Part shown: positions 36,768 to 48,601 of the stretch, piece by piece
How the letters are laid out: each line of letters begins with the position of its first letter
Position numbering within the stretch: position 1 is the first letter of the stretch
Source: Piromyces finnis
Taxonomy: Eukaryota > Neocallimastigomycota > Neocallimastigomycetes > Neocallimastigales > Neocallimastigaceae
DNA length: 64,000 nt
Reading direction: 5' to 3'
Assembly (NCBI GenBank): GCA_002104945.1
Contig: MCFH01000006.1
Span: 909,001-973,000 of the forward strand
The notes under the pieces: generated by a model
Told to the model about the DNA's origin: nothing
Databases searched by the model: none
What the model saw: the letters and a program-made list of their open reading frames with translations, nothing else
Position numbers and translations under genes: made by a program

Positions 36768-38822
36768 CTTTAATGTATTTGATAAAACAGTTTATGTAAT
36801 GATATTTTATATTTTATTATTAACTGTTATGATATCTTTATCTTAAAAATTATATTTATATTATTTTTAATCATTACTAGTGACACAAAGTATATTATTA
36901 TAAATTTTATTAAATCTGTTTATTTTTAAAAATAAAAAAAATTAAAGTTTTCAAATTAATTTATGATAAAACTTTAACTGTCTGTTTTTCAAAATAATAT
37001 TTAAAATGATAAAATTTAAACAAAGAATAAATCTTAATATTAAATAGCCATATTACAACAATAATAACATTAATATTTGATATCTTCAGTTTATCATCCC
37101 AACATTTAAATATAATAATTATTTTATCTTAATACCACAATTTATAAATTTTCTCAACATTTTTATTAATTCTTCCTTTAACAATAAATATTATTAAAAC
37201 CTACATAAAAAAGTTTTAAAATTTTTATATTAATAAATAGTAGATATTATGGGGGAAGATATATAAAAAAGGATAAATTTTAATGTAAATTTTACTCTTT
37301 TACTTAGCATTAATATTATATTAAAAGAAAATTAATTTGAATTACTCTATGGATTATACATTAAAAGATTTTTATCTCTTACATTTAATTCATTTATATA
37401 TTACATTTTATAATAAATTTAATTTACTATCATTCCAGATCGTACAATAATATGTTTAGTATGTTAGGCCACACATTATATTATTTAAAAATATGAACAA
37501 TATTAATTTTTTTTTAAAAAAAAAATATATATATATATATTAAATAAATTAAATCAAATAGGCTTTAATGGAAAAAAAAAAAAAAAAAGTTGCATTAATC
37601 TCTGAAATATTAATATTATTTTTCAATTATTTATTATTATACACTATCCCAATAAAAAAAACTATCTTTATCATTCTTCTATATATTAATAAATAGGAAA
37701 ATTAAAAATGATTAATTAAAAAAAAAATTATTCATTACTTTTAAAATATTTTTATTATTTTTTAATATAATAAAATATAAATATTTGTTGATCATCGTGA
37801 AAATATTATTTAAACTATATACTTTTATGTTAACTATTTATTATAATATATGGTTTTTAAAATGAAATGATAAGATAAAATAAAAAAAGAGAAAGTTAAA
37901 TAGCAAAACTATAAAATTATTTTTAATAAAACAAAATTTTATACATTTTAACTACTAAACTATTCTTTCTATGACTAAATCCAACATAATAATAATTATA
38001 TTTATTGATAATCAATTTTATAATTATATTATTTCAATAATAATATCTATATTTTGTTTATAAAATTAATTATTATTATTATATACTATCTTATATACTA
38101 TCAAATATATATATTATTATTAAAAATTTTTTTACTCCTGTTTTTTCTTTTTTTTTTTTTTTTCCCGTATTTTTTGTTTTTTTCTTTTGAAAATTACTTT
38201 TCTATTTTTCTTTCTTTTTTGTTTTTTTGTTTTTTTTTTGATTTTCGTTACTTTTTTTTTTTTTTGTATTTTTTTTGATTTTCTTTTCTTTTTTTTTTTT
38301 GCTTGTTTGTTAAATTTGTTTTGTTTCACATTTTTCTTTTTCTTTTTTTTTTAACTTTTATTCATTTAGATGAATATTATATAACATAATATATATGTCT
38401 TTTAGTTTAGAGTTTTAGACTGATTACTTATAAACTTTGAATTATACAATATATATTTAAAAATTATTTTACTATTTATAAACAATGTTTAATTGTTAAA
38501 TGTTATTAATTTTATAACTACTATTTAATCACTTTGTTAATATATGTATTTTTATTAATTATTTTCATTAATTTAAAAATAGATAGTATTAACATAAAAT
38601 ATAAAAAATATAATAATATATGCTGTATAATATAATGGTATTAAAATAAATAGATTTAAAATATATTCATAAACGTGTTTATAAAGATAAATAAAACTTT
38701 CAAATTTATATTAAATAATTATAAATAAGTAATAATAATTATAATAGTAAATGATATTAAACTGGTATTTAAATGGAACACTTTTTAGTAAACTATATTC
38801 CACTATTTTAATTATTCTTAGA
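36768..38822. other. gene-free AT-rich spacer
   Basis: No gene seen. 38130-38355 is an almost pure pyrimidine stretch (T with scattered C and G), which keeps a Lys-only frame open on the minus strand; I do not treat it as coding. It lies between the 5' end of the coiled-coil gene and the 3' end of the membrane protein gene. Confidence 0.6.
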
Positions 38823-40826
38823 TTATATAACTTGTTTAGTATGAATATCTCGTAGATTTGAAGAATTAATATTCTCTAGATTTTCATAACTACTATTTAA
38901 CTTTTCAAAAGATGCAAGCATTTCTTCTTCAAAACTTAATTCTTTCTCTCTTGATAGCTCAAAATTTATACCATTAGAACTCTTTCTACTTGATTGTCTA
39001 CTAATTATATTAACTTGATCCATCATACTACTCATACGTGGCTGTGGTTTTGGAGGTAACCCATTTTGACTAATTCTATATGGTTGTGGTGACTTTGGAG
39101 ATTGAGCTTGAGCCTTAATAGTTTGTTTTTTAGGTGAAGTTGGTGTTTCCATTTGATTATATTGATTACTCATTGATTGTGAAAATTGTTGAGATGAAGT
39201 AGCTGATTGTCTTCTATTTGGAAATTGATAAGCTTGAATATGAACTGGTGATTTTTGTGGTATTGGATTAGATGGAATACGATTTGGTGTTTGCTGTGGA
39301 GTTCGTGTTTGTATTGGTGGTATTTGCTGTAAAATTGATTGAGGTGGTAATCTATTAACCATCATTTGTTGTTGCTGACTTGTTACAGTTTGAGATTGTA
39401 TTCTTGCAGGAGTAGGTGGTGGAGATTGTTGAGAGTTAATTGTTTGTTGAACTGATTGAGACACGCGATTGGTTGGAGTTGATTCTCTATATATATTTGA
39501 CTGCAACTGTTGAGTTGCTATAAGTTGCGATTGAACACGAGCCGGCGCTTGAGATGTAGGTGATTGTTTGGTCATTATTTGTTGAGATTCTCTACGTACA
39601 GTTTGTAATGGAACTTGTGATTGTGATATTATATTAGATGATGAATTGTTTTCAGGTAAAGATTGTGGTTTCTTATATATATTTTGTTCCTCTGGTGGAA
39701 TAATACCTTCGTTATCTTCACTATCAATATCTGGATTATCACTATAAGTATCAATATCTGGATTATCACTGTAGGGTATATCATCCAATGATTCTGGTAA
39801 AGGAGTAGGTGGATAATCTACAAATTCTTCTTCCTGTGGTAAATCATTATCAAGTCCTGGTATTTTTTTAGTAATGAATGGTGTCATTACGAAATCAGAT
39901 GACATATAATAATTTGAATTTGCTTTTCCGCGACTAGAGTTTGTTCTTGAACGACGTTGTGGTTTCATTGTTCCATTTACAAGAGATCTACTGTCTTGAG
40001 ATGATATTGATGAGGATGAAGAAATAATATTTTGAATAGGATGTGGATTTGATAAATCATTTGACGACTTTTGATTACTCATTAAATGAGCAGGTGTTAA
40101 AGGAGCTACATTTTTTGATATTTGTGATAAATTTACCATACTTCCATTAGTCATATTACTATTATTTCTTTCATATGTTATATCCGATGAATGGAACATT
40201 TTAACCATTGAATCAGTACTTTCAATTCTATATAAATTTTCACTACTTGATTCATCTCTAGAATCAAAACTATAACTCTCATCAGCATCTGGATGTTTGA
40301 TAATATCTCTAGCTTTTGTGTAATTTCTATTAAAATTCTTACTTAAATCAGGCTTTTTCCTATGATTTATTAAGTATTTTAATACAAAGAAGAGTATAAT
40401 TAAGCCAACCAAACCGCAACAGCAAGCTATAAATATCTTGTCTTTAATAATATTCATTGCATCAAAAATTGGTTTATCCTCTTCTTGTGGTTTAGTATTT
40501 TGATTATTTAAATCAATCGGCGAAAATCCTGAACCACCTCCTGAATTCGATACTTGACCTTGAGATTGCGATTCGCTATTAATATTATTATTATTTTCTT
40601 GATAATATTGATTATTATTATTACTTTGGTCATTATAATTGTCATTTTCATAATTATCATTGTCTCTTTCATCTTTATCATTGTTGTTGTCATAATTATC
40701 ATTATTTCTTTCTTCTCTTTCATTTTCATCTCTTCGTTTTTCTAAATATTTTTTGATGAAATCACTTCCTTCATCAAAAAAATTAGAATTATATTTCATA
40801 TTATTTAATATAATTCCCATTTTCAC
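38823..40826 (-). CDS. single-span membrane protein with long Q/S/P-rich tail, 667 aa
   Basis: One uninterrupted frame. The N-terminal 130 residues are Asn/Asp/Glu-rich with no signal peptide (start MKMGIILNNMKYNSNFF), so an unseen upstream signal exon is possible. One membrane span (KIFIACCCGLVGLIILFFVLKYLI, roughly 131-154) is followed by a basic stop-transfer NHRKK. The 510-residue tail is rich in Ser, Gln and Pro with many candidate SH3/WW ligands (DYPPTPLPES, SPPPTPARIQ, PPKPQPRMSS) and a short duplication (YSDNPDIDT/YSDNPDIDS). It closes with an acidic/amphipathic stretch (SREKELSFEEEMLASFEKL). The topology resembles fungal cell-surface sensors or polarity scaffolds, but no family domain is recognised. 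Confidence 0.7.
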   Translation of the reverse strand: MKMGIILNNMKYNSNFFDEGSDFIKKYLEKRRDENEREERNNDNYDNNNDKDERDNDNYENDNYNDQSNNNNQYYQENNNNINSESQSQGQVSNSGGGSGFSPIDLNNQNTKPQEEDKPIFDAMNIIKDKIFIACCCGLVGLIILFFVLKYLINHRKKPDLSKNFNRNYTKARDIIKHPDADESYSFDSRDESSSENLYRIESTDSMVKMFHSSDITYERNNSNMTNGSMVNLSQISKNVAPLTPAHLMSNQKSSNDLSNPHPIQNIISSSSSISSQDSRSLVNGTMKPQRRSRTNSSRGKANSNYYMSSDFVMTPFITKKIPGLDNDLPQEEEFVDYPPTPLPESLDDIPYSDNPDIDTYSDNPDIDSEDNEGIIPPEEQNIYKKPQSLPENNSSSNIISQSQVPLQTVRRESQQIMTKQSPTSQAPARVQSQLIATQQLQSNIYRESTPTNRVSQSVQQTINSQQSPPPTPARIQSQTVTSQQQQMMVNRLPPQSILQQIPPIQTRTPQQTPNRIPSNPIPQKSPVHIQAYQFPNRRQSATSSQQFSQSMSNQYNQMETPTSPKKQTIKAQAQSPKSPQPYRISQNGLPPKPQPRMSSMMDQVNIISRQSSRKSSNGINFELSREKELSFEEEMLASFEKLNSSYENLENINSSNLRDIHTKQVI

Positions 40827-42611
40827 AGATATTTATTTAGTATTATAACTATTTTTAAAAAAAATAAAATATTAATTATTTCCTTTTTCTAATTTTACTT
40901 AATAAATACACTTTTTTATAGTGTATTTGTTTATTTAATTATTCTATTTAATCACTAATATTTTGATTACTGACTTTCTATTCAAATCTTTTATGATATT
41001 ATTTATAAATAATATCAACAAATCAGTAACAATAATATATTAATATCTTTTTTTTTATTAATATGTTATATAAAAATGATTATATTTATATATTCTAACA
41101 AATAATTTTTTATAAATTATTATTAAAGATACACTTTATTTATTTGAATCATAATTTTCATTATTTTATTTCTATTCTTGTTCAATTTGTAACTGAACTA
41201 GCATTATAATCAATCTATTCCCTTATCCTTTTTTTTTTAAAAAAAAAAAAAGTATATATATTATTTTTATATGTATATTCGTCTAAATATGAAAGTTTTT
41301 AAAGAAAAAAATTTAAATTTTAAAAAAAAAAATAAAATAAAATAAAAAAAGGCAGTTTTTATATAAATAATGTGTATTAATTACATTTTCAAAGTTCTTT
41401 TAATTAAATGTAATTTAATTTAATTTAATTATATGATATTAATATATTATGTTTTAATTAATATACATAATATTTTAAACATTCATATATTATTAATATT
41501 TTATAAATATTATAGTATAATATATTGATATATGTTAGATATATTATAAAGTTAATAATAATATAATATATTGTTTATTTGTTTATTAATATATATAATA
41601 TATTAAGTATAAAAGTTAATTTGTTATTCTTGCAACGTTACACTATCAAATAATAGTGATACATAAATTTATTTATATCATTAATTTAAAGTAATATATT
41701 AATTATCATATACTTTATCTTTTTTGTATATATAATTATTTATAATACATATAAAGAGCATATTTATAGCAATATATTAATGTTTTATTTCTTTTTTTTT
41801 CTCCATTAAATATATTTTTCTTTATTTGATTTATTTTAATGTATCTTCATATATTAAATAAAATAAAGCATATAATTACATAATACTAATAATAATATTT
41901 TAAAAATATATTTAAAACAATATTCAATATTTCAATATTATATATGAAATATATAAAGGATATGCTTTTTTATTCTTCTTTTTTTTTTTGATATATTATT
42001 TTATTGAATTAATTCTTTTTCAACTATCTACAATTTATTAACTGAAAATAGAAATATTTATTAATAAAACTATTATATAAATTTAAATAATTTATGTTGT
42101 AAATAATAAATTTTATATTTTATATATAATATGTTTATTCTATTAGAAAAAAAATATATATATAAAATTTATTATTATTTCATATATTATTAAAATATTT
42201 TAATCAATCAAAATATATTTAAAAACTTTGTTTTATATTGTATATAATAAATATATTGTTTCACAAATAAAATCTATGTATTATATATTGTTACTAGTAC
42301 TTTTTACTAATTTTAAATCTTATTTATTATAATTTTTAAAAATTTATTTAAGAAATAAATAAGAAATAAATCAATGTTTAAAATTTAATTTATAAATATA
42401 ATTTATTAATTGTATTTAAACTTAACACATTATATAAATATAGTTTAATATTAAAATAATACATTTAAATATATTTTTATATATGTAATAAAAAGGAAAA
42501 AAACCTTTATATTATAATATATTTTATTATTATACGTTAATATATATTAAATTATTATATACATTAATTACCCAAGAAATTTATAAACCTTGATACTAAT
42601 ACTAATAATAC

Positions 42612-42642
<31 letters not shown>

Positions 42643-44559
42643 AATAATTATGAAATTATTAGTAATATACTATATCACACATCATAATATGCTTTAAAAA
42701 AAAGAGAATGTTAATAAAGTTTATTTCAGTTTTACTCAAAATTTCCACTAAAATCTATCAATAAACATTCTTTAAATATTTAACAACAGATTATTAAGAG
42801 ATCACATGGAAAATATGGAAAATCTATAGGGATTTATGAAATAAACTTTATAATATAAATAATTGTGTACTTTTTCCACAAATCTACCTTTATAAATCCT
42901 ATATAGGCCTTTTATCATTTTCTTTTTTAAAATCGAATCACTAAAATATATAATAATATTATACTCTAAATTAGATTTGCTAAAAACAGAATATCTCTAT
43001 ATTCCTATACTTCTCTTATCTAATAAAATATTATAATTTTTTACAACTACTTTATAGAAGTAATATTCATTAAAAAAAAATTTCTTGAGGAATATAAATT
43101 AATAAATTTCTTAATATATATTAAATATTAAAAGTCATAATATCTTTAGAAATAAAATTTCAAATATAATTAAAATTAAACTAATAAATTGAAATATAGC
43201 ATGCTATATCATAATAGGATATATTGAACAAATAATAATAGTTATTTTTAAAAGATAAAGCCTTTTAAAGGTATACTTAATTCTATTTTTTCTTTTATAA
43301 TAACACAAGACTTTCTTTTCTTTTGTTGAATATATAATTATTGATAATTACTATATAAATAAGGTTATTTTTTTTTTTTTTGATAATTTGATTGAATAAC
43401 AAATTTAATAAAAACGATAAATAAAATTATAATTAAAAAAATTTTTTATTAAAGTAATTTCTTCAATAATTTATTTATTATGTTCAATGCCACCATTTTG
43501 GAAATTCTGTAAATCTATTGGTTCATAGTTGTGTGAAGTTATCAAAAAAAAAAAAAAAAAGGGAAAAGTAAAAAATGTATACAATTATAAATAAAAATTA
43601 TTATAAAATTAGTAAAGTGGATTAGGGGAAGATAATTATTAATAAATATATAATTAAATAATTAATTAATATGAATTTTTATTAACCTATATTATTAATA
43701 AATTTTAATTAGTAAATAATTTAAAGAATATAAAACATTTCGATTTTTATTATCTATTAAGAAAATAAAGATTTTACAGAAATAATATATTAGTATAAAA
43801 TTTTTTTTTTGTTGTTTGTTTGTTAATTTAATAAAATTATAATAGCAACAATTACGTTTTAAGTAATTAGAAAGACTAAAATGAATATATAAATCAATAT
43901 TGCCAGTACTACACATATATTAAACGACATATAATTTTTCATTTCTCTTTTAAAAAATATAAAAGCAATGTATTATTATCAAAATGATAGTTTTAATTAA
44001 AAAAATTATAAATATGCATAGTATATAAATTGGTTGTTGATAGGTCCAGTGATTCCTTATTCATACTATTTTATGTTTATTGAGCATATAATTATATTAC
44101 TAACTACATATTTTGAAATAAATTATTCAAATATCACGTGTGGCATAAATAAAAGAAAAATGATCAAATATTCTATAAACTACAAACAATAATTCCAAAA
44201 AAAGTAAAATTATTATTTTGAAGTAAAATATTAAAAAAGTGTTCGAGTTTTTAAAAACAAGTTCACAAATTAAATAGAAAATAAATTAAAATTATTGTTG
44301 AAAATACTGTATAGTATACAGTAAATAACTTAAATTAAAATTATGTTATTGAAAATCAATATATTGTATTATCAACATTTTAATTTAGATTTTTATCTCT
44401 TATAAAATTAAAATAAATATATAAAAGTATAACGAATTATGAATAAAATCATTTAAATATAAAACTTACCATATAGAATAAAGTACCGAAATATTGAAAT
44501 TAAAAGAAAAAAAAAATAATTCCAAATTATTTTTTTTTCAAATAGGTAAATATAATAAT
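40827..44559. other. 3.7-kb gene-poor spacer
   Basis: No gene supported. A short minus-strand coding-like segment at 43471-43545 (NYEPIDLQNFQNGGIEHNK then stop) could be the last exon of something, but no convincing upstream exon was found. An (AAT)n-like tract lies at 42597-42647. Confidence 0.5.
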
Positions 44560-47500
44560 ATGAATTTAGAAAAAACTAATAAATTCATCACACTAGAAAT
44601 CGAGGATTTATACAAACAAGCATCGAAACATTTTGTTTGTCAACAACTCAAAGAAGCTAATAATCTTTATGAACAATGTATCAATAAACAAAAAAAGTTA
44701 ATAATTCAAAACAATGCGGATATTCGGCATTTATCAAGTTCTTTGGTATTATTATATCTTCAACTGAATGAAAAATTAAATCCAGAAATTGATTGCTGGG
44801 AAATTGCAATCAAACTGTATAATGAATTACCAAATGTTACTCCAGAAATCTTGGTATTTTGGTATATATGTTATTAATATTAAATAAATTGATTTATAAT
44901 ATGAATAATAATTAAATAATTAATTTTTATATGTTAAAATAGTACATTTAATTCTATGAAACGCAAAAAATTAAAAGAAACAAAATTAAAATTTGAAACC
45001 TGGCTTACTAATCAATCGGAAAATTTCTTTATGAGAGTTGCTTATAAACGTCAACCTGAAACAGATATATATAATAAATTAATTGAGATTTATTTACTAA
45101 GAATATTACCAAAATTAAAAGATTGGGATTCAGCAATTGAATTTCTAAATTATAATGACATGATTTCATCTAGAAGAAAAGAGGTAAAATTTTAAAATTT
45201 AATCTATATAATATTTTTGTATAATATATATAATTAATTTGAAAAAATTGTTCATATTAATAAATATGTCATATAGTTATTACAACAAAAAATTAATTCA
45301 ATGAAGGAAAAAGATATAAAATCTTCTATCAAACGAACTTTTTCAATGCCAAGATTAAAACATTCAAAAAGTAAAAAGAAGCAAGATGGTAATTCCTCAT
45401 TCATAGTAATAAATAATGAGGATGATTTCAATGATGATAATAGTTCTATATTTGATTTTGATGATTCTGATAAAAGAAATAATACTTTATCATCTCCAAG
45501 AATTGTTGGTACACTTAGTGCATATGCAAGTAATGAAAATATAAATGATTGTAATAAAATCGATAGCAATATAGTAAAAGAAAAGGAAATAGAAAAGTTA
45601 AATAGTATTCAACAATTGATTAAGGATTATAATGATTCAAATGAAGAATTGCAAAAATTAATTAATCAATTTAAGGAAGGAAATAAAAAATTTAATAATG
45701 AAAAAATTTACTTAAAAAATGAAAGTGATAAAGAAAATCACACTTCCAACAATGATTATAACTATTCCTCTGTCAGAAAATGCTCGAAACATGACCGTTC
45801 AATTAGCTATAACTTGAGTAGAACAAATTCACAATCTTTCTCAGAAAAATCAATAAAAAAGGAAAATGAAAATGTAAATAATTATACACAAAGTCAATGG
45901 TTAAAATCCCCACCAGCAAGACCTACGTTATTAAATTCTGATGATAAAAACAATAGTAGTCCGACAAATAATAACAAAATAAAATCAAATTCAAATGTAT
46001 CGATGACAAATTCAAAAACAGAAACATCTCCAACCATAGATCTAATCAAAATAAAAGCTGGTTCTACGCGTTACAAACAATCAATGTTGACGAAGCAAAA
46101 AAATCGCCCAAAAGGGCATCAAAGTTTAAAAGGATTAAAATCAAAATCTAGCTTCACAAATTTAGAAAAGAATTCCATTCTTGATATTATGAATGCTATT
46201 CCATCTTCACTTTATGAGCCTAGTGAACATTCAAATGCAAATCATTTTACACCAAAAACATCTCAAAATAAAAAACGTAGAGGATCTTTTGATAGTGACA
46301 GTAGTATAACAGAATTAAGTGCTAATAGAAGTATGGATTATGAAAAGAGTAGTTTCAATCTTTTTTCTATGACTTCTCTTACCAATGAAACTCGACTTAA
46401 GAAATCGCAATCTCTATCAACTTGTTCATTTTCTAATGAAGCTAGACTTCCAGATTTCTTTTATGATACACCAAATTATTTAAATGGAAATATTAATAGT
46501 AAAAAAAGAGATATTTTTCCTTCTGTCCGTTTAAATATTAATGAAAGTTATACAGTACCATCTTTGCGTGATAAAAACGGCTATATTATTCAGAATCCTT
46601 CCTCTCCATCTGTGCTTCCATCAAGCCAATCTGTAAATGACATGAATTTCAATAATAATTTTTCAATAAATAAGAATATTGATGAAAAGAACCAAAAAGA
46701 TGGTAATTCATCGTTGATTTCTGATATTTCTTCACCAACTAACTCAGAAAATAAAATGGTAAAAATAAAAGAGAGTTCTTCTTTACGTCCTCGTACTAAA
46801 GAAGGTTATCTAGTTCTTAATATTAAGAAACCATCAACAGTTAGTCACACTGATTCCATGCAACATTCTTGTAGTGAAAGTATGGTAAATTCTTCTTTTT
46901 CAAGAAATATCACTATTCATGATAGTATTATACAAGAATATCGTAATAACGTTAGAGAATGTGAGGATCGTCCATATAACGAAATTAATTCACCAAATGT
47001 ATACCCAACTAATGAAAATGAAGATATTATATATTCAGATTCTTACAACACAAATAATAAAGACCTATTATATTTTCCATCATCTCCGCCACCAACACAA
47101 AATTATTCCTATCTTTATTCTCATTCTCATACCATGAGAAGAGCTGTCACTGCTGACGATCATTTAAACTATCAACAAATACAATATTCAGGAAAAGTTA
47201 ATCATCATTCTTCTAGAAATAAAATGGAAATTATTCCTATGGATGAAAAAGAATGTCAAACAATGCCATTACCACTATACACAAAGTCATCTAAATCAAA
47301 ATCTAAATCTAAAGCACTCGCAAAATATTCTAAACTACATGAGGATAAACAATTATCAGATGCTACTTCTTGTCCTGTTCAAGAACCTATGACCTATGTC
47401 ACATCAAAAATATCAATAAAACCTTCATTAATATCACTTTATAAATCATTACTCTATCTTCTGCATAATTTTTATCGTAAATGTCAGCAACGTATTATGA

Positions 47501-47907
47501 AAATATTTCCTCGTTTATTCCCTCCTTCTTCTCATGCATTAACACCAAACATTATACCTTCTACAAAACCAAATTCAGCTATTCATCTTCATCTTAATAC
47601 TAGGCAAAATGATTCACCCTCACCTTTCATAACACTTTTTTATTCCTATTATCAAAACTATCTTTTATCCCCTATACAACCTATTTTAAAGCAAATTCAA
47701 GATATATTGATTAAAATCAATTTTCCTATACCCAAAAATTCTCCTTTTTGGCGGTATACTACCATTGTGTTGCCTGTATTAATTATTGCTCTTTATAATT
47801 ATCATAAAATAAAACTTCGTCAACCTACACAAAAATCATCCTCTCCTAGTTTACTAACAAAACAATCTTCTTCTTCCTCACCTATTATTATAATTAATCA
47901 TTCATAA
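44560..47907 (+). CDS. large tail-anchored protein, PEX26-like architecture
   Basis: Exons 44560..44861, 44943..45183 and 45277..47907, 1057 aa. I start at the ATG in aataataATGaatttag, since the sequence upstream (tttcaaatag) looks like an intron end or leader. The N-terminal 190 residues are helical and TPR-like (LYKQASKHFVCQQLKEANNL, then VTPEILVF, IYLLRILPKLKDWDSAIEFL, SSRRKELLQQK). A very long Ser/Asn-rich disordered region with charged clusters follows. The C-terminus holds amphipathic helices and one hydrophobic span near the end (RYTTIVLPVLIIALYNY) with a short basic then Ser-rich tail, as in tail-anchored proteins. The helical N-terminus plus C-terminal anchor recalls PEX26, the peroxisomal anchor for PEX6. 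That similarity is weak, is my inference, and should be treated as a lead only. Confidence 0.7.
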
Positions 47908-48195
47908 TACTTGTCATCTCGCTCACAATGATTAGCCATCATCGGTTTAAATACATTTATATATTTTTTTGATTTTTATAAATCATTACTGAACTATTGA
48001 AAAAGAAATATATATATATTATATAGTATATACGAACACTATAAGTTATAAAGATAAACTAAAGATAAACAATTCACATTTCATTTTTAGTATCTTTAAA
48101 AATAGAAAAGATAAAAGATAAAAAATAAAAGAAAAAAGAAATAAAAAAGAGAAAAAAAAAAAAGTTTTATTATAACTATAATAAAGCAAAAAAAA

Positions 48196-48196
48196 A

Positions 48197-48233
<37 letters not shown>

Positions 48234-48235
48234 GT
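48196..48235. repeat. (AAT)n microsatellite
   Basis: About 12 AAT units between the convergent ends of the tail-anchored protein gene and the ANKRD13-like gene. Confidence 0.85.
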
Positions 48236-48524
48236 GTTAAAAAATAAATAAATAATAAACAAAATAAAATAAATGATAGCAATAAAACTAATAAAAATAA
48301 AACTAATAAAAATAATAATACGTATCTATATTCAAGTGTATATAAATGAATAGTATATTACATATATATTGTATTTAACAAAAATACTGAATATTTGATT
48401 TAATTTTGATTTTATTAAAAAAATTTTAACAAATATTATTCTTTATTGTTGTTGTTTGTATCAATTGGCATAAATAAGATAGTTTTATTATTATTTATAT
48501 TAATTTTAATTATTTTAAGGATCA

Positions 48525-48527
<3 letters not shown>

Positions 48528-48562
<35 letters not shown>
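48528..48562. repeat. 35-base homopolymer T run
   Basis: An unbroken T run starts 40 bp beyond the ANKRD13-like stop codon, reading as A35 on that gene's coding strand. The gene has introns, so this is not a simple processed copy. Confidence 0.9.
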
Positions 48563-48566
<4 letters not shown>

Positions 48567-48601
48567 AAAATAAGGGAAAAAAAGAAAAAAAAAGGGTAAA
48601 A

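Noticed and set aside
38054-38329. Open frames on both strands through a T-rich tract
   Set aside because: Low-complexity DNA; poly-Phe/poly-Lys translations without start context or exon structure.
40508-40745. Overlapping frames inside the Asn/Asp-rich N-terminus of the 667-aa membrane protein
   Set aside because: Shadow frames created by the repetitive GAT/AAT codons.
43471-43916. Possible two-exon minus-strand gene (fragments ending GGIEHNK and starting MCSTGNIDLYIHF)
   Set aside because: No acceptable splice joining them in frame and no family match; left only as a note in the spacer entry.
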